64,000 nt of DNA, from the NCBI GenBank assembly GCA_014655195.1, contig BNBH01000022.1:1-64000 (forward strand), in the 5' to 3' direction. Positions 33,832 to 41,924 of this stretch are shown piece after piece (positions within the stretch are counted from its first letter, which is position 1; each line of letters starts with the position of its first letter). The translations under genes and the position numbers were made by a program. This DNA is from Streptomyces cellulosae. Its GTDB lineage: Bacteria; Actinomycetota; Actinomycetes; Streptomycetales; Streptomycetaceae. The notes beneath the pieces were generated by a model. That model had not been told where the DNA came from, searched no databases, and saw only the letters and a program-made list of their open reading frames with translations.

Positions 33832-34311
33832 GTGCGCCGCGCCGTATGTCCCGGGTCCTTCGACCCGATCACCAACGGACACCTCGACATCATCGCCCGG
33901 GCCTCCCGGCTGTACGACGAGGTCTACGTCGCGGTGATGATCAACAAGTCCAAGAAGGGCCTGTTCGAGATCGAGGAGCGGATCGACCTGATCCGCACCG
34001 TCACCGCCGAGTACGGCAACGTCCGGGTCGAGGCCTTCCACGGCCTCCTCGTCGACTTCTGCAAGCAGCGCGACATCCCCGCCATCGTCAAGGGTCTGCG
34101 CGCGGTCAGCGACTTCGACTACGAACTGCAGATGGCCCAGATGAACAACGGCCTCTCGGGCGTGGAGACCCTCTTCGTCCCCACCAACCCCACCTACAGC
34201 TTCCTGTCCTCCTCGCTCGTCAAGGAGGTCGCGGCCTGGGGCGGCGACGTCTCCCACCTGGTGCCCGCCGAGGTCCTCACCGCGCTCACCGAACGCCTGC
34301 GCAAGGACTGA
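33832..34311 (+). CDS. coaD: Phosphopantetheine adenylyltransferase
   Basis: 159-aa enzyme of CoA synthesis, converting 4'-phosphopantetheine and ATP to dephospho-CoA. CPGSFDPITNGHLDII carries the TxGH nucleotide-binding motif, and YSFLSSSLVKEVA is the second conserved block. The GTG start (MRRAVCPGSFDP) has AGGA 7 bases upstream and matches the usual N-terminus. An ATG ten codons earlier (33802) overlaps the rsmD stop and cannot be excluded. Confidence 0.96.
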   Translation: MRRAVCPGSFDPITNGHLDIIARASRLYDEVYVAVMINKSKKGLFEIEERIDLIRTVTAEYGNVRVEAFHGLLVDFCKQRDIPAIVKGLRAVSDFDYELQMAQMNNGLSGVETLFVPTNPTYSFLSSSLVKEVAAWGGDVSHLVPAEVLTALTERLRKD

Positions 34312-34336
34312 ACCCCCCCCGCCGGAACGGACGTCA

Positions 34337-34365
34337 GGGGGCATCCGGTGTCCACCGGACGCCCC
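34337..34365 (+). terminator. Probable terminator after coaD
   Basis: Stem GGGGC plus TCCGGT pairing with ACCGGA plus GCCCC, one internal mismatch, 4-base loop. Confidence 0.65.
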
Positions 34366-34424
34366 ATGGCCGTACAGTCGTCCCGTCCGTCTCCAACACA
34401 GCTGTAGAGAGTGGCGAGCACACG

Positions 34425-35528
34425 GTGGACGTGCAGAAGAAGCTGGACGAGATCGTCGCCGCGGTCTCCAGTGCCCGGTCGATGCCCATGTCGGCGTCGT
34501 GCGTGGTCAACCGCGCCGAACTGCTCGCCATGCTCGACGAGGTGCGCGCGGCGCTGCCCGACTCCCTCGCCCAGGCCGAGGAGTTGATCGGCGGCCGCGA
34601 GCAGATGGTCGAACAGGCCCGCCAGGAGGCCGAGCGGATCATCTCCGAGGCGCACGCCCGGCGCGGCTCGCTGATCGCCGAGACCGAGATCGCCCGCCGC
34701 TCCCAGGCCGAGGCCGACCGGATCCTCGCGGAGGCCCGCCAGGAGGCCGAGGAGATCCGCGCGGAGGCCGACGACTACGTCGACTCCAAGCTCGCCAACT
34801 TCGAGGTCGTCCTCACCAAGACCCTCGGCTCCGTCGGCCGCGGCCGCGAGAAGCTGCTCGGCACCGGCCCCGGCCTCGACGAGCAGGGCTACGAGGACGA
34901 GGACGCCCCCGAGCGCAGCCACGACCCGGAGACGCTGCGCCGCAACGCGGACGCCTACGTCGACGTCAAGCTCGGCGCGTTCGAGGCGGTGCTCGCCAAG
35001 ACGCTGGAGGCGGTCGGCCGCGGCCGGCAGAAGCTGCACGGCCGGATCGCCACCGACGACCTGGGCGCGCTCGCCGACGACACCACCACCGTCCAGCACT
35101 CCAGCGACGCCGACTACCTCGCCGACCTGGCCTCCCTCGCCGAGCAGGACGCCCAGGGGGGCCGCAGGGCCGAGCAGCAGCAGCCCGCGGTGCCGGACCA
35201 GCCGCCCCAGCCCCCGGCGCAGCCGTACGCCCAGCCGGAGCCCGTGTACGGCTACGACCAGCAGGCCGACCCCTACGGCGGCTACCAGCAGCAGTACGGC
35301 GGCGTCCAGGACCCGTACGCCCAGGCGGGCGGCTACGCCCAGCCCGACCCGTACGCGGCCTACCAGGGCTACGACCACTCCCAGCAGGCCTACGACCACG
35401 GCCAGGCCGCCCAGCAGGTCCCGCAGCAGCCCCAGCAGGGGTACGCGCTGGACGAGACGAGCCTGTTCGACACCAGCATGATCACGCCCGAGCAGCTCGA
35501 GGCGTACCAGCGCGAGCGGGGGCTCTAG
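34425..35528 (+). CDS. DivIVA-like coiled-coil cell-division initiation protein
   Basis: 367-aa protein. Residues 1-30 are polar, then a long Glu/Ala-rich coiled coil (about 45-135; AEELIGGREQMVEQARQEAE). Two copies of a 35-residue unit follow (YVDSKLANFEVVLTKTLGSV and YVDVKLGAFEAVLAKTLEAV), then a Gln/Tyr/Pro-rich disordered tail and a short conserved end. Such proteins are annotated as ATP synthase F0-like or DivIVA-type; a link to polar growth is inferred, not shown. GTG start (MDVQKKLDEIVAAVSS) agrees with the conserved beginning. Confidence 0.85.
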   Translation: MDVQKKLDEIVAAVSSARSMPMSASCVVNRAELLAMLDEVRAALPDSLAQAEELIGGREQMVEQARQEAERIISEAHARRGSLIAETEIARRSQAEADRILAEARQEAEEIRAEADDYVDSKLANFEVVLTKTLGSVGRGREKLLGTGPGLDEQGYEDEDAPERSHDPETLRRNADAYVDVKLGAFEAVLAKTLEAVGRGRQKLHGRIATDDLGALADDTTTVQHSSDADYLADLASLAEQDAQGGRRAEQQQPAVPDQPPQPPAQPYAQPEPVYGYDQQADPYGGYQQQYGGVQDPYAQAGGYAQPDPYAAYQGYDHSQQAYDHGQAAQQVPQQPQQGYALDETSLFDTSMITPEQLEAYQRERGL

Positions 35529-35535
35529 GGTCCGA

Positions 35536-35565
35536 TTGGGCCGTGGGCGGAAGGTCCAGTATCCT
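35536..35565 (+). promoter_or_regulatory. Predicted promoter of the DUF177-rpmF-rnc operon
   Basis: TTGGGC and TATCCT hexamers separated by 18 bases, about 95 bases before the DUF177 start, in an otherwise open gap. Resembles a housekeeping-sigma (HrdB) promoter. Confidence 0.5.
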
Positions 35566-35659
35566 GGCTCTTCGGTCGCGCGTATGACCGCGATCCACGC
35601 TGCCCGGAACGCACCCGTACGGCAGCGACACCCTCTGAGCTCGAAGATCGAAAGCAGGA

Positions 35660-36304
35660 ATGGCTCTGAACGCCCGCCTCGACCACCGCAACCCCCTCGT
35701 GTTCGACACGCACGAGCTGGGGCGGCGGCCCGGTGCGCTGCAGCGCCTGACCCGTACGGTCGACGCTCCCCAGGACCTCGGTATCCAGGGAGTCGTCGGA
35801 GTGCCGGAAGGCGCCCCGGTGGAGCTCGAACTCCGGCTCGAGTCGGTCATGGAAGGTGTGCTTGTCACAGGCACCGGCCGTGCCAAGGCCGAGGGGGAGT
35901 GCGTAAGGTGTCTGGAGCCGCTCGAGCTGGAGCTCGAAGCGGACTTCCAGGAGATGTTCTCGTACCCTGACGCCGACGACCGGGGCCGCGTGATCGCGGA
36001 ACCGGGCGACGACGCCGAGGACGACGAGGACCGGCTCCTCCTCGAGGACGGCCTGTTCGACCTCGAGCCGGTGCTGCGCGACGCGGTGGTGCTCGCACTG
36101 CCGATGCAGCCGGTGTGCCAGGAAGACTGCCCGGGTCTGTGCTCCGAGTGCGGAGCACGGCTGGCGGACGACCCGGACCACCACCACGACGCCGTCGACA
36201 TCCGTTGGGCGGCTTTGCAGGGACTCGCCGGCACCATGAAGGACGGCGAGAAGGACGAGATGAGCGGCGCCGAAGCCGGCGTCGACGAGAAGCAGGAGAA
36301 GTAG
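35660..36304 (+). CDS. DUF177 (YceD-like) protein
   Basis: 214-aa protein of the YceD/DUF177 family, which in bacteria and plastids is encoded next to rpmF and has been linked to 23S rRNA accumulation. Core LDLGIQGVVGVPEGAPVELELRLESV-type strands, and paired cysteines ECVRCLEP and CPGLCSECGARL that look like a zinc site. The end is acidic and lysine-rich. ATG start. The rpmF start follows 2 bases after its stop. Confidence 0.92.
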   Translation: MALNARLDHRNPLVFDTHELGRRPGALQRLTRTVDAPQDLGIQGVVGVPEGAPVELELRLESVMEGVLVTGTGRAKAEGECVRCLEPLELELEADFQEMFSYPDADDRGRVIAEPGDDAEDDEDRLLLEDGLFDLEPVLRDAVVLALPMQPVCQEDCPGLCSECGARLADDPDHHHDAVDIRWAALQGLAGTMKDGEKDEMSGAEAGVDEKQEK

Positions 36305-36306
36305 CC

Positions 36307-36480
36307 GTGGCTGTTCCGAAGCGGAAGATGTCGCGCAGCAACACGCGCCACCGCCGGTCGCAGTGGAAGGCTGCGGTCCCCACCCTGGTTGCGTGCGAGC
36401 GCTGCCACGAGCCCAAGCAGCAGCACATCGCGTGCCCGTCTTGCGGCACTTACAACAAGCGCCAGGTCCTCGAGGTCTGA
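36307..36480 (+). CDS. rpmF: 50S ribosomal protein L32
   Basis: 57-aa ribosomal protein with the zinc-ribbon pair CERC and CPSC (Zn-binding form). N-terminus MAVPKRKMSRSNTRHRRSQW is diagnostic. GTG start two bases after the DUF177 stop. The strict DUF177-rpmF-rnc order is the usual one. Confidence 0.97.
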   Translation: MAVPKRKMSRSNTRHRRSQWKAAVPTLVACERCHEPKQQHIACPSCGTYNKRQVLEV

Positions 36481-36487
36481 GCGGCTG

Positions 36488-37318
36488 GTGAGAGGCACTG
36501 TGTCCACGCCGAAGAAAAACTCTGCGGACAACCAGGCCTCGTCCCCAACGCTTCTGGAAGGGCGGCTCGGCTACAAGGTCGAGTCCGCCCTTCTGGTGCG
36601 TGCGCTGACCCATCGTTCCTACGCGTACGAGAACGGCGGTCTGCCGACGAACGAGCGGCTGGAGTTCCTCGGGGACTCCGTGCTCGGCCTCGTCGTCACC
36701 GACACGCTGTACCGCACCCACCCCGACCTGCCCGAGGGCCAGCTGGCCAAGCTGCGGGCCGCGGTGGTCAACTCGCGTGCGCTGGCGGAGGTGGGCCGCG
36801 GGCTCGACCTCGGCTCCTTCATCCGGCTCGGCCGCGGTGAAGAGGGAACGGGCGGCCGGGACAAGGCGTCCATCCTCGCCGACACCCTCGAAGCGGTGAT
36901 CGGCGCGGTCTATCTCGACCAGGGCCTGGAATCGGCGGCGGAGCTGGTGCACCGTCTGTTCGACCCGCTGATCGAGAAGTCCTCGAACCTGGGAGCCGGC
37001 CTGGACTGGAAGACCAGTCTCCAGGAGCTCACCGCGACCGAGGGGCTCGGCGTTCCCGAGTACCTGGTCACGGAGACCGGCCCCGACCACGAGAAGACCT
37101 TCACTGCTGCCGCCCGCGTCGGAGGCGTCTCGTACGGCACCGGCACCGGCCGCAGCAAGAAGGAGGCGGAGCAGCAGGCCGCCGAGTCCGCGTGGCGGTC
37201 CATCAAGGCCGCGGCGGACGAGCGGGCCAAGGCGGCTCAGGAGGCCGAAGAGGTCGTCCAGGCCGCCGAGGCCGAAGCCTCCGGCAAGAGCGCCGACGCA
37301 CCGTCGGCCTCCGCCTGA
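36488..37318 (+). CDS. rnc: Ribonuclease III
   Basis: About 276-aa dsRNA endonuclease; in S. coelicolor the same gene is absB, a global regulator of antibiotic synthesis. Catalytic block NERLEFLGDSVLGLVV, second acidic site DTLEAVIGAVYLDQG, then a dsRBD (about residues 165-235; GTGTGRSKKEAEQQAA) and an Ala/Glu-rich tail. Two GTG starts compete: 36488 (MRGTVSTPKK), or 36500 (MSTPKKNS), which has AGAGG 4 bases upstream. Confidence 0.96.
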   Translation: MRGTVSTPKKNSADNQASSPTLLEGRLGYKVESALLVRALTHRSYAYENGGLPTNERLEFLGDSVLGLVVTDTLYRTHPDLPEGQLAKLRAAVVNSRALAEVGRGLDLGSFIRLGRGEEGTGGRDKASILADTLEAVIGAVYLDQGLESAAELVHRLFDPLIEKSSNLGAGLDWKTSLQELTATEGLGVPEYLVTETGPDHEKTFTAAARVGGVSYGTGTGRSKKEAEQQAAESAWRSIKAAADERAKAAQEAEEVVQAAEAEASGKSADAPSASA

Positions 37319-37333
37319 CGCAGTACGCGCGAC

Positions 37334-37370
37334 CCGAGCGCCCGTCCCCCCGACCGGGGCGGGCGCTCGG
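37334..37370 (+). terminator. Terminator of the rpmF-rnc operon
   Basis: Long stem with arm CCGAGCGCCCG pairing to CGGGCGCTCGG and extra inner C/G pairs, 16 bases after the rnc stop. Confidence 0.8.
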
Positions 37371-37402
37371 TGCTCGTTCCACCGGTCCTGGGAGGGGACG
37401 CC

Positions 37403-38287
37403 ATGCCCGAGCTGCCCGAGGTCGAGGTCGTACGGCGCGGACTCGAGCGGTGGGTCGCCCACCGGACCGTCGCCGACGCCGAGGTCCTGCACCCGCGCGC
37501 GGTGCGCCGCCATCTGGCGGGCCCGGACGACTTCGCGCACCGGCTGAAGGGGCACCGCATCGGCGTGCCGCGCCGGCGCGGCAAGTACCTGTGGCTGCCG
37601 CTGGAGGACACGGACCAGTCGGTGCTGGCCCACCTCGGCATGAGCGGCCAGCTGCTGATGCAGCCGCACGCCGCGCCGGACGAGAAGCATCTGCGGATCC
37701 GCATCCGCTTCACCGAGCCGCAGTCACCTGACGAGGGCCCGGCGGGCGACACCGAGCTGCGCTTCGTCGACCAGCGCACCTTCGGCGGTCTGTCGCTGCA
37801 CGACGACACCCCCGAGGGCCTGCCCGACGTCATCGCGCACATCGCCCGCGACCCGCTCGACCCGCTCTTCGACGACGAGGCCTTCCACCAGGCGCTGCGC
37901 CGCAAGCGGACCACGATCAAGCGGGCGCTGCTCGACCAGTCGCTGATCAGCGGCGTCGGCAACATCTACGCGGACGAGGCGCTGTGGCGCGCCCGCATCC
38001 ACTACGAGCGCCCGACGGCCGGATTCACCCGCCCCCGCACGCTGCAGCTGCTGGGGCACGTCCGGGACGTGATGAACGCGGCCCTGGTCGCCGGCGGTAC
38101 CAGCTTCGACAGCCTGTACGTCAACGTCAACGGCGAGTCCGGCTACTTCGACCGCTCCCTGGACGCGTACGGCCGTGAAGGTCTGCCCTGCCGCCGCTGC
38201 GGGACGCCGATACGCCGGCGGGCGTGGATGAACCGCTCCAGCTACTTCTGCCCGCGCTGTCAGCGGGCGCCGCGCGCCGCGTCGTAA
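37403..38287 (+). CDS. mutM: Formamidopyrimidine-DNA glycosylase
   Basis: 294-aa base-excision repair enzyme that removes 8-oxoguanine and nicks the AP site. N-terminal catalytic PELPEVE, H2TH block LISGVGNIYADE, and C-terminal zinc finger CRRCGTPI ... CPRC, with the conserved Arg and Gln after it, are all intact. ATG start with GGAGGGG upstream. The last 28 bases overlap the convergent HxlR gene, leaving no room for a terminator. Confidence 0.97.
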   Translation: MPELPEVEVVRRGLERWVAHRTVADAEVLHPRAVRRHLAGPDDFAHRLKGHRIGVPRRRGKYLWLPLEDTDQSVLAHLGMSGQLLMQPHAAPDEKHLRIRIRFTEPQSPDEGPAGDTELRFVDQRTFGGLSLHDDTPEGLPDVIAHIARDPLDPLFDDEAFHQALRRKRTTIKRALLDQSLISGVGNIYADEALWRARIHYERPTAGFTRPRTLQLLGHVRDVMNAALVAGGTSFDSLYVNVNGESGYFDRSLDAYGREGLPCRRCGTPIRRRAWMNRSSYFCPRCQRAPRAAS

Positions 38288-38661
38288 CGCTCCCGGGCCT
38301 CGAGGACAGCGTCCATGCGGCCTTCGAGGAGGTGGATGAGCGCCATCAGCCGCTCGGTGACCTCGTGGCCCAGCGGGGTCAGTTCGTAGTCCACCCGGGG
38401 CGGGTTGGTCAGCTGCGCCTCGCGGTGCACGAGCCCGTCACGCTCCAGCGCGTGCAGGGTCTGCGACAGCATCTTCTCGCTGACCCCGTCGACCCTCCGG
38501 CGCAGCTCGTTGAACCGCAACGACCCCTCGTACAGTGCCCCCAGCGTCAGCGCCCCCCAGCGCCCGGTCACGTGTTCCAGCGTGACCCGCGACGGGCAGG
38601 ACTTGGCGAACACGTTGAACGGGAGGTCCCGGTCCTCCGGGGCCGACTGCGTGGTCGTCAT
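38260..38661 (-). CDS. HxlR-family transcriptional regulator
   Basis: 133-aa winged-helix regulator. CPSRVTLEHVTGRWGALTL carries the single conserved N-terminal Cys seen in many redox-responsive HxlR proteins, followed by RFNELRRRVDGVSEKMLSQT (recognition helix) and LTPLGHEV. Divergent from a GNAT gene, separated by 75 bases that include a CTTAC-N5-GTAAG inverted repeat, so it probably regulates that pair. Its 3' end overlaps mutM. Confidence 0.9.
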   Translation of the reverse strand: MTTTQSAPEDRDLPFNVFAKSCPSRVTLEHVTGRWGALTLGALYEGSLRFNELRRRVDGVSEKMLSQTLHALERDGLVHREAQLTNPPRVDYELTPLGHEVTERLMALIHLLEGRMDAVLEARERYDAARGAR

Positions 38662-38736
38662 AAGCTCAGCGTACTTCAGAGCAGCGCTGACTGACGGGGA
38701 GCGCTTACTGCTGGTAAGTGAAGGAGGAGGCCGCTC

Positions 38737-39186
38737 ATGCTGATCCGGAACGCCCGGCCCGACGAGGCCGGTGAGCTGACCGAACTGGCCCTCCGCTCGA
38801 AGGCCCACTGGGGCTACGACGAGGCCTTCATGGCGTCGTGCCGAGAGGAACTGACCGTCCGCCCGTCGGAGGTGACCGGGCGGCGCACCGCCCTGGCCGA
38901 ACGCGACGGCCGCATCCTCGGCTTCACAACGGTGGACGGCAGCCCGCCGGAGGGCGCGCTGGGCATGATGTTCGTGGATCCGTCGGCCCTCGGCCAGGGC
39001 ATGGGCCGAGCCCTCTTCGCCCACGCCCTCGCCACGGCCCGGGCGGCCGGCTTCCACCGCCTGACGATCGACGCGGACCCGAACGCGGAACCGTTCTACC
39101 GCGCGATGGGCGCGGTGAGGATCGGCGAGACACCGTCGGGGTCGATACCGGGGCGGGTGCTGCCGTTGCTGGCGGTCGGCTTGTGA
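38737..39186 (+). CDS. GNAT-family N-acetyltransferase
   Basis: 149-aa acetyltransferase fold. Motif A is LGQGMGRALFAHALATARAAGF, with the acetyl-CoA pyrophosphate loop Q-G-M-G-R; motif B ends in NAEPFYRAMGAVRIGE. The N-terminus MLIRNARPDEAGELTEL is usual. Substrate unknown. ATG start preceded by GAAGGAGGAGG. A divergent HxlR regulator suggests an inducible detoxification role, which is inference. Confidence 0.9.
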   Translation: MLIRNARPDEAGELTELALRSKAHWGYDEAFMASCREELTVRPSEVTGRRTALAERDGRILGFTTVDGSPPEGALGMMFVDPSALGQGMGRALFAHALATARAAGFHRLTIDADPNAEPFYRAMGAVRIGETPSGSIPGRVLPLLAVGL

Positions 39187-39192
39187 AGACGA

Positions 39193-39221
39193 CGGGGCGC
39201 CGACGAAAGGCCGGCGCCCCG
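39193..39221. terminator. Bidirectional terminator
   Basis: 10-bp stem, arm CGGGGCGCCG, loop of 9 bases, between the convergent GNAT and CAP-domain genes. Confidence 0.7.
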
Positions 39222-39242
39222 GAGTTCAGGCCCAGTGACGGC

Positions 39243-40598
39243 TCAGTAGCCGAAGTTCTGCGTCCACCAAGGACCGCCCGGGCCCAGGTGGACGCCGACG
39301 CCGAGGGTCTTGAAGTCGCAGTTCAGGATGTTCGCCTTGTGGCCGGGGCTGTCCATCCAGGCCTGCATGACGGACTCGGCGTCGGCCTGGCCGCGGGCTA
39401 TGTTCTCGCCGCCGAGGTTGGCGATGCCGGCCGCCTGGGCGCGGTCCCACGGGGTGTCGCCGTCGGGGTCCGTGTGGTCGAAGAAGCCACGGCCGGCCAT
39501 GTCGTCGCTGAAGGCCGTGGCCAGCGCGGTCAGTGCGCTGTCCGCGGTGACCGGGCTGCAGCCCACCTTCGCGCGCTCGGCGTTCACCAGCCGCAGCACC
39601 GCCGCGGCGGCGGTGGCCTCGGCCGAGGTCTGGCCCTTGCCCTGGCTCTGGTCGCCCGCCTTGCGCTCGGTGTCGGGCGTCGTCCTGCGGTCCTGAGCCT
39701 GCTCCTCGGTCTTCTCCGGGGCGGCGGCGGACTCCGTCCTCTCCGGCGACTTCTCCGCCTCGGGCGCCTTCGTCGCCGTGCTCGGGGCGGACGGCGTCGC
39801 GGACGGCGCCGGGGAGGTCGCGCGGCCGCCGTCGCGGCTCGCGGGGGCCGACGCGTCGCGGCTCGGCGTCTCCACGGCGCCGGACGTACCGCCCTGCTCG
39901 GTCGGCAGGCTGGTCGCCACACCGGCGCCGGCCTGCACGTTGTCGCTGGCGCCGCTGTCGCCGCCGAGCTTGTAGTTCTCCAGGCCCGGCACCGCGCCGG
40001 TGGCCACCGCGACCGTGCCGATGGCCACGGCGGCGGAAACGCCGAGCAGCCCGGTGCGGACCGGCGTCGCGGCCTTCTTCTTGCGGCGGCGTCCGTTCGC
40101 GGGCCGGTCGTCCGCGCCGACCGACGAGGTCATGGTGGTGCGGGCCGTCCGTACGGGGCGGGGCCGGGGGGTCACGTCCCACTCCGGGAGCGGGTCGCCG
40201 GCGAAGGACCGGCCCGTGAAGTCGTACTCGGCGGTGCGGGGGCCCGGGACGGTCGGGGCGCTGACGGTCGGGGCGGTGACGGTGTCCGCGGCGGATGCCG
40301 GGTAGGCGTACGCGGCCGGGGCGGGGTCCGCGTCCGGGTAACCGCCCGTCGTCGTGAAGCCGGTGCCGCCGGCGGGGACAGCGGTCTCGTCCGTCGCGTA
40401 CAGGTACGCCTCGCTGCGGGCGTACGTCTCCGCGTAGGCCTCCGGGTTCAGGTACGGCGCGGTGCCCATCGTGGGCGGGCCGTCGGCTCCGGCGCCTCGC
40501 GGGTCCAGGCCTTCACCGTAGGAGCCGTCGTGGTGGGTGACCCCGGCGGCGCGGCTCGTGGCGGCGCGGCCGGCGTCGGAGCGTCGGTGGCGTCCCAT
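39243..40598 (-). CDS. CAP-domain (SCP/PR-1-like) membrane-anchored protein
   Basis: 451-aa protein. A long Ala/Tyr/Thr-rich cytoplasmic segment (about 1-175) is followed by basic RRRKKKAATPVRTG and one membrane segment (about 190-210; LLGVSAAVAIGTVAVATGAV), then a Ser/Thr/Pro/Glu-rich linker and a C-terminal CAP domain (about 325-451) with LRLVNAERAKVGC, FFDHTDPDGDTPWDRA, GGENIARG and the usual WMDSPGHKANIL. CAP proteins are secreted and of varied function. ATG start (MGRHRRSDAGR) with GAGGAAGG upstream. Unusual is the membrane anchor instead of a plain signal peptide. Confidence 0.88.
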   Translation of the reverse strand: MGRHRRSDAGRAATSRAAGVTHHDGSYGEGLDPRGAGADGPPTMGTAPYLNPEAYAETYARSEAYLYATDETAVPAGGTGFTTTGGYPDADPAPAAYAYPASAADTVTAPTVSAPTVPGPRTAEYDFTGRSFAGDPLPEWDVTPRPRPVRTARTTMTSSVGADDRPANGRRRKKKAATPVRTGLLGVSAAVAIGTVAVATGAVPGLENYKLGGDSGASDNVQAGAGVATSLPTEQGGTSGAVETPSRDASAPASRDGGRATSPAPSATPSAPSTATKAPEAEKSPERTESAAAPEKTEEQAQDRRTTPDTERKAGDQSQGKGQTSAEATAAAAVLRLVNAERAKVGCSPVTADSALTALATAFSDDMAGRGFFDHTDPDGDTPWDRAQAAGIANLGGENIARGQADAESVMQAWMDSPGHKANILNCDFKTLGVGVHLGPGGPWWTQNFGY

Positions 40599-40774
40599 GT
40601 ATGGCCTTCCTCGTCCTCGCGGTCGGCCGCGTCCCGCGACCAGCCCGAACACTCGACGATCACGAAACTCACACGAACGAGTGAGTTTCATATGAGATTC
40701 ATGGGTGGGGACGCTACCGCATGGCGCAAGGGGGCGGAGTGCCCGGTGTGACTTTGTCCGGTTAGGTTGCAGGC

Positions 40775-41056
40775 ATGAGCGAGGATGTGCGACTGGTCGC
40801 CTGGGTGCGCGGACACGTGCAGGGCGTGGGCTTCCGCTGGTTCACCCGGGCCAAGGCCCTGGAGATCGGCGGCCTGCGGGGCTTCGCCCTGAATCTGGGC
40901 GACGGCAGGGTGCAGGTGGTCGCCGAGGGCCCGCGCGACCGCTGCGAGCGGCTGCTGGAGTGGCTCCGGGCCGGCGACACGCCCGGGCGCGTGGACGGTG
41001 TGACCGAGATCTGGGACACACCCCGCGGCGGCTACGACGGCTTCGCGATCCGCTGA
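40775..41056 (+). CDS. acyP: Acylphosphatase
   Basis: 93-aa enzyme hydrolysing acyl phosphates. The signature GHVQGVGFRWFTRAKA contains the catalytic Arg, and GFALNLGDGRVQVVAEGP carries the catalytic Asn. Full length. ATG start. It stands alone upstream of the small coiled-coil gene and smc, an arrangement common in actinobacteria. Confidence 0.95.
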   Translation: MSEDVRLVAWVRGHVQGVGFRWFTRAKALEIGGLRGFALNLGDGRVQVVAEGPRDRCERLLEWLRAGDTPGRVDGVTEIWDTPRGGYDGFAIR

Positions 41057-41434
41057 CGCCGCCCGCCGGACCGCCGTACCCAGGCCCCCGCGGCCCTCGG
41101 TGTGAAGCGTCCGGACGTAAAAAAGTCCTGGTGATCGAAGCGAACGGCTTGCCAGGGGCAACTGCGCCCGCCAAGATGATCGCCACGCCCCGAGGACCCG
41201 CGAGGAACGCGACGCCGCCGCCGTCCGGCCGTATGCGCCCGGTTGTCCCCCAATACGGGGCGTGATCGTGTTGACCCTCAAACTTTTTGGTGAGACGCTG
41301 AAAGCCCCGCGCACCTTAGCTGTTTGGCATGGCTGAACGGCAGCACAACTCCAGGCCTGCCAAGCACCGCGGGTGCGAATCCCTCACGACCCACACCGCA
41401 TCGGTCGGTCACTCATTGTGGAGGACCATCCATC
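41057..41434 (+). other. Gene-free gap with predicted promoter and structured leader
   Basis: 378 bases without a convincing gene. TTGACC (41271) and a GACGCT hexamer 17 bases later resemble a promoter. From about 41318 the RNA can form several helices: TTGGCA (41324) with TGCCAA, and GCACC with GGTGC around a GCG loop, the last followed by GGTGCGAATCCC, reminiscent of a tRNA T-arm. No known riboswitch consensus was recognised. Confidence 0.45.
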
Positions 41435-41638
41435 ATGGCAAAGGCGCTTCTCGGTTACGTCGGCGGCTCCGACCCTCGACTCCTCGCCGAGATGCGACGG
41501 CTCCAGCAGCGCGTCCAGGACCTGGAATCCGAGCTCGTGCGGATCCAGGCGGAGAAGGACGCCCTGAAGGCTGCCGCTTCTCACGACAGGATCATGGAGA
41601 GCGTTGACGCACACCAGGCGGAGCCTGCGCTCACCTGA
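41435..41638 (+). CDS. Small coiled-coil protein of unknown function (67 aa)
   Basis: MAKALLGYVGGSDPRLLAEM start, then a heptad-patterned helix (MRRLQQRVQDLESELVRIQ, about residues 19-48) and a polar end. A strong GGAGGA site lies 9 bases before the ATG. It is followed by a textbook terminator. The N-terminal glycine-rich segment recalls a conserved actinobacterial family that I know only as hypothetical, located just upstream of smc; a partner role with SMC is speculation. Confidence 0.85.
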   Translation: MAKALLGYVGGSDPRLLAEMRRLQQRVQDLESELVRIQAEKDALKAAASHDRIMESVDAHQAEPALT

Positions 41639-41710
41639 TCACTGCACGCTCCACGAACAGCACGCAGTGGTCGGGCTTGCCCGTCACCACCGCCAGGCAG
41701 TCAGAACTGC

Positions 41711-41738
41711 AAGGGACGCTTCGGCGTCCCTTCTTTCT
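41711..41738 (+). terminator. Intrinsic terminator with UUCG tetraloop and T-run
   Basis: Perfect 9-bp stem (AAGGGACGC/GCGTCCCTT), loop TTCG, followed by TCTTTC; the most classical terminator in the window. Confidence 0.92.
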
Positions 41739-41910
41739 TCACCCCTCCGCGTCCCGAACCGCTGAGCCTGCCGTCCACCCGCGGGGAACCCCGCGACCCC
41801 CGCGCGGCGCACTCTCTGTCCCGCGCACCTTTTCACTTCTCAACGTCTGGCATGCCCTGAGCGTTCACCCGCGAAACCGCGCGCTCATGGAGTGAGACAT
41901 GCCCGCCGGG

Positions 41911-41916
41911 TAGAGT
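41911..41916 (+). promoter_or_regulatory. Predicted -10 element of smc (leaderless)
   Basis: TAGAGT matches the Streptomyces -10 pattern TAGRRT. The expected start of transcription, about 7-9 bases on, coincides with the smc GTG, which has no ribosome-binding site. Confidence 0.5.
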
Positions 41917-41924
41917 CCGACGGC

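Noticed and set aside
41318..41400. A complete tRNA gene before the small coiled-coil gene
   Set aside because: T-arm-like segment present, but no 7-bp acceptor stem or 5-bp anticodon stem with a 7-base loop closes properly.
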